A stretch of DNA of 17,835 nucleotides from the NCBI RefSeq assembly GCF_000701705.1, contig NZ_JNJP01000075.1, forward strand, positions 1-17,835, in the 5' to 3' direction. The notes beneath the pieces are model-generated. The model made no database searches and was not told the DNA's origin. It worked only from the letters and a program-made list of their open reading frames with translations. Positions within the stretch are counted from its first letter, which is position 1; the number at the start of each line of letters is the position of its first letter. The position numbers and the translations under genes were made by a program. This document shows positions 16,504-17,835 of the stretch, one piece after another. This DNA comes from Bilophila wadsworthia ATCC 49260. GTDB taxonomy: Bacteria; Desulfobacterota; Desulfovibrionia; Desulfovibrionales; Desulfovibrionaceae.

Positions 16504-17763
16504 ATGTCCTCTCTTCTTATCAAAAACGCCCGCTATCTGGGCGACTCCGTGGACCTGCTCGTCGTCGACGGCAAGGTGCAGTCCCTCAGCGCTTCCATCA
16601 ATACCCCCGCCGACGCCGAAATCGTGGATGCCGCCGGAAAAATCCTGTTCCCGAGCTTTATTGATGTGCATACCCACCTGCGCGAGCCCGGTTATGAATG
16701 GAAGGAAACCGTAGCCACGGGCCTCAGCTCCGCCGCGCACGGCGGGTTCGGAGCCATCCTCTGCATGGCGAACACCGACCCGGTCAACGACGACGCCGCG
16801 GTAACGGAACAGATCCTTGAGTCCGCCCGCCGCTCGTGGCCCAACGGTCCCCGCGTCCATCCCATCGGGGCGGCCACCGTCGGCCTCAAGGGTGAGGAAC
16901 TCACCCGCATGTCCGAACTCAAGGATGCCGGATGCGTCGCCATCTCCAACGACGGACGCCCAGTAGGCAATACCGAAATATTCCGCCGGATGCTGGAATA
17001 CGCCGCCGATCTCGATCTCATCGTCATCGACCACTGCGAAGATCCCTATCTTGCCGCCAAATCGCACATGAACGAAGGCGCGACCAGCGGCGTCCTCGGC
17101 GTCAAAGGCCAGCCCGACGTGGCCGAAACCATTCAGGCTTCGCGCAGCATCCTGCTGGCCGACTATCTCGGCGTGCCCGTGCACATCGCGCACGTTTCCG
17201 CCAAACGCACGGTCGACATCATCGCCTGGGGCAAATCGCGCGGCGTCAAGGTGACCGCCGAGACGACCCCGCACTACCTGACGCTCGACGATACCGCCGT
17301 GAACGGCTACAACACGCTCGCCAAGGTGAACCCGCCGCTGCGCACCCCCGCCGACGTTGCCGCCATGCGCGAAGCCGTGAAGACCGGCGTCATCGACATG
17401 CTTGCCACCGACCACGCCCCGCACGCCGCGCATGAAAAAGAAACGCCCTTTGACGAAGCGCCCAACGGTTTCACGGGCATGGATCTCGCCCTGACCATCA
17501 CCTACGGGCTTGTCCGCGAAGGTGTGCTTACCGAGGCAGATCTCATCCGTCTCTGGGCCACGGAGCCCGCCCGCGTGTTCAACCTGCCGGTCAACACCTT
17601 CGAGCCCGGCGCGCCCGCCGACTTCTTCCTTTTCGATCCTGAGCTCGAATGGCAGGTCACGCCCGAGACCCTCTACTCCAAGAGCCACAATACCCCGTGG
17701 CTCGGTAAGTCCCTCAAGGGCCGCGTCTCCGCCCACTGGATCGGCGGCGTGAAGATAGTATAA
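16504..17763 (+). CDS. pyrC: Dihydroorotase (class I)
   Basis: This zinc amidohydrolase cyclises carbamoyl aspartate to dihydroorotate, the third UMP step. The 419 residues carry the metal-binding pattern of class I dihydroorotases: H56-x-H58 in DVHTHLREPG, Asp150 in SNDGRPVGN (class I uses an Asp where class II has a carboxylated Lys), His177 in DHCED, His230 in HIAHVSAKR, and Asp303 in ATDHAPH. All expected ligands are present, so it is probably a catalytic enzyme and not the inactive pyrC-prime type found next to pyrB in Pseudomonas. The ATG has a GGAG site and follows the pyrB stop by 15 bases, so it is co-transcribed and under the same attenuator. The stop TAA precedes a long hairpin. 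Confidence 0.97.
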   Translation: MSSLLIKNARYLGDSVDLLVVDGKVQSLSASINTPADAEIVDAAGKILFPSFIDVHTHLREPGYEWKETVATGLSSAAHGGFGAILCMANTDPVNDDAAVTEQILESARRSWPNGPRVHPIGAATVGLKGEELTRMSELKDAGCVAISNDGRPVGNTEIFRRMLEYAADLDLIVIDHCEDPYLAAKSHMNEGATSGVLGVKGQPDVAETIQASRSILLADYLGVPVHIAHVSAKRTVDIIAWGKSRGVKVTAETTPHYLTLDDTAVNGYNTLAKVNPPLRTPADVAAMREAVKTGVIDMLATDHAPHAAHEKETPFDEAPNGFTGMDLALTITYGLVREGVLTEADLIRLWATEPARVFNLPVNTFEPGAPADFFLFDPELEWQVTPETLYSKSHNTPWLGKSLKGRVSAHWIGGVKIV

Positions 17764-17779
17764 GGGAGGGGAATGAACA

Positions 17780-17833
17780 TTGGGGAGGGGGAAGGGAAAC
17801 TTTCTGGAGAAAGTTTCCCTTCCCCCTCCCCAA
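17780..17833. terminator. Perfect 26-bp hairpin after pyrC
   Basis: Bases 17780-17805 are the exact reverse complement of 17808-17833, with a GG tip. The arms are purine-rich then pyrimidine-rich, and the tip core ACTTTCT/AGAAAGT is identical to that of the hairpin after the flavoredoxin gene. It begins 16 bases after the pyrC stop. The window ends 2 bases later, so a following T-run cannot be excluded. Confidence 0.7.
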
Positions 17834-17835
17834 AC

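Noticed and set aside
15976..17736. 586-codon minus-strand open frame opposite pyrB-pyrC
   Set aside because: It is antisense to two complete enzymes and has low-complexity composition.

Overview
The window looks like a core-chromosome segment of a GC-rich anaerobic Deltaproteobacterium of the Desulfovibrionaceae, possibly near Bilophila or Desulfovibrio. This is an inference. It rests on a flavoredoxin-type flavin reductase, a Bacillus-type Fe-S PurF next to CarB, a citramalate synthase, and GC-rich codon use. No rRNA or other decisive marker is present.

Layout. Bases 1-318 hold the left end and the first 72 codons of an IS200/IS605-family transposase (minus strand), cut by the window edge. 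A short gene-end remnant with a terminator follows (about 315-608). A tRNA-Leu(CAA) on the minus strand has its own promoter and terminator (711-881). A plus-strand flavoredoxin-like gene (1025-1612) ends in a perfect 27-bp hairpin. The minus strand then carries purF-cimA (5005-1979) and, upstream of these behind its own terminator, carB (8730-5491). On the plus strand come rpmB (9106-9315) and a rhomboid protease (9410-10471). The minus strand next carries hemW (15187-14042), then an M24 Xaa-Pro peptidase, a GT4 glycosyltransferase and an O-antigen-ligase-like protein in one direction (13877-10415). The last two lie in a visibly AT-rich patch that looks like a transferred surface-polysaccharide cassette. 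The plus strand ends with pyrB-pyrC (15523-17763), closed by a perfect 26-bp hairpin at the window edge.

Function. carB, pyrB and pyrC supply three of the first steps of UMP synthesis (carA and pyrI are not in the window). purF commits PRPP to purines. cimA opens the threonine-independent isoleucine route.

The most interesting element is the pyrB leader (15267-15522). A good sigma-70-type promoter is followed by a 33-codon leader ORF that is translated straight through a Rho-independent terminator, with its stop codon at the end of the U-run. Its start context repeats 9 bases found just before the pyrB start. This is the architecture of the enterobacterial pyrBI UTP-sensing attenuator, here in front of a pyrB-pyrC operon. 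Other points of interest are an RBS-sequestering hairpin in the IS200 leader, a family of long operon-end hairpins, a highly structured purF leader, and an antisense 3' overlap where the AT-rich cassette joins the rhomboid gene.
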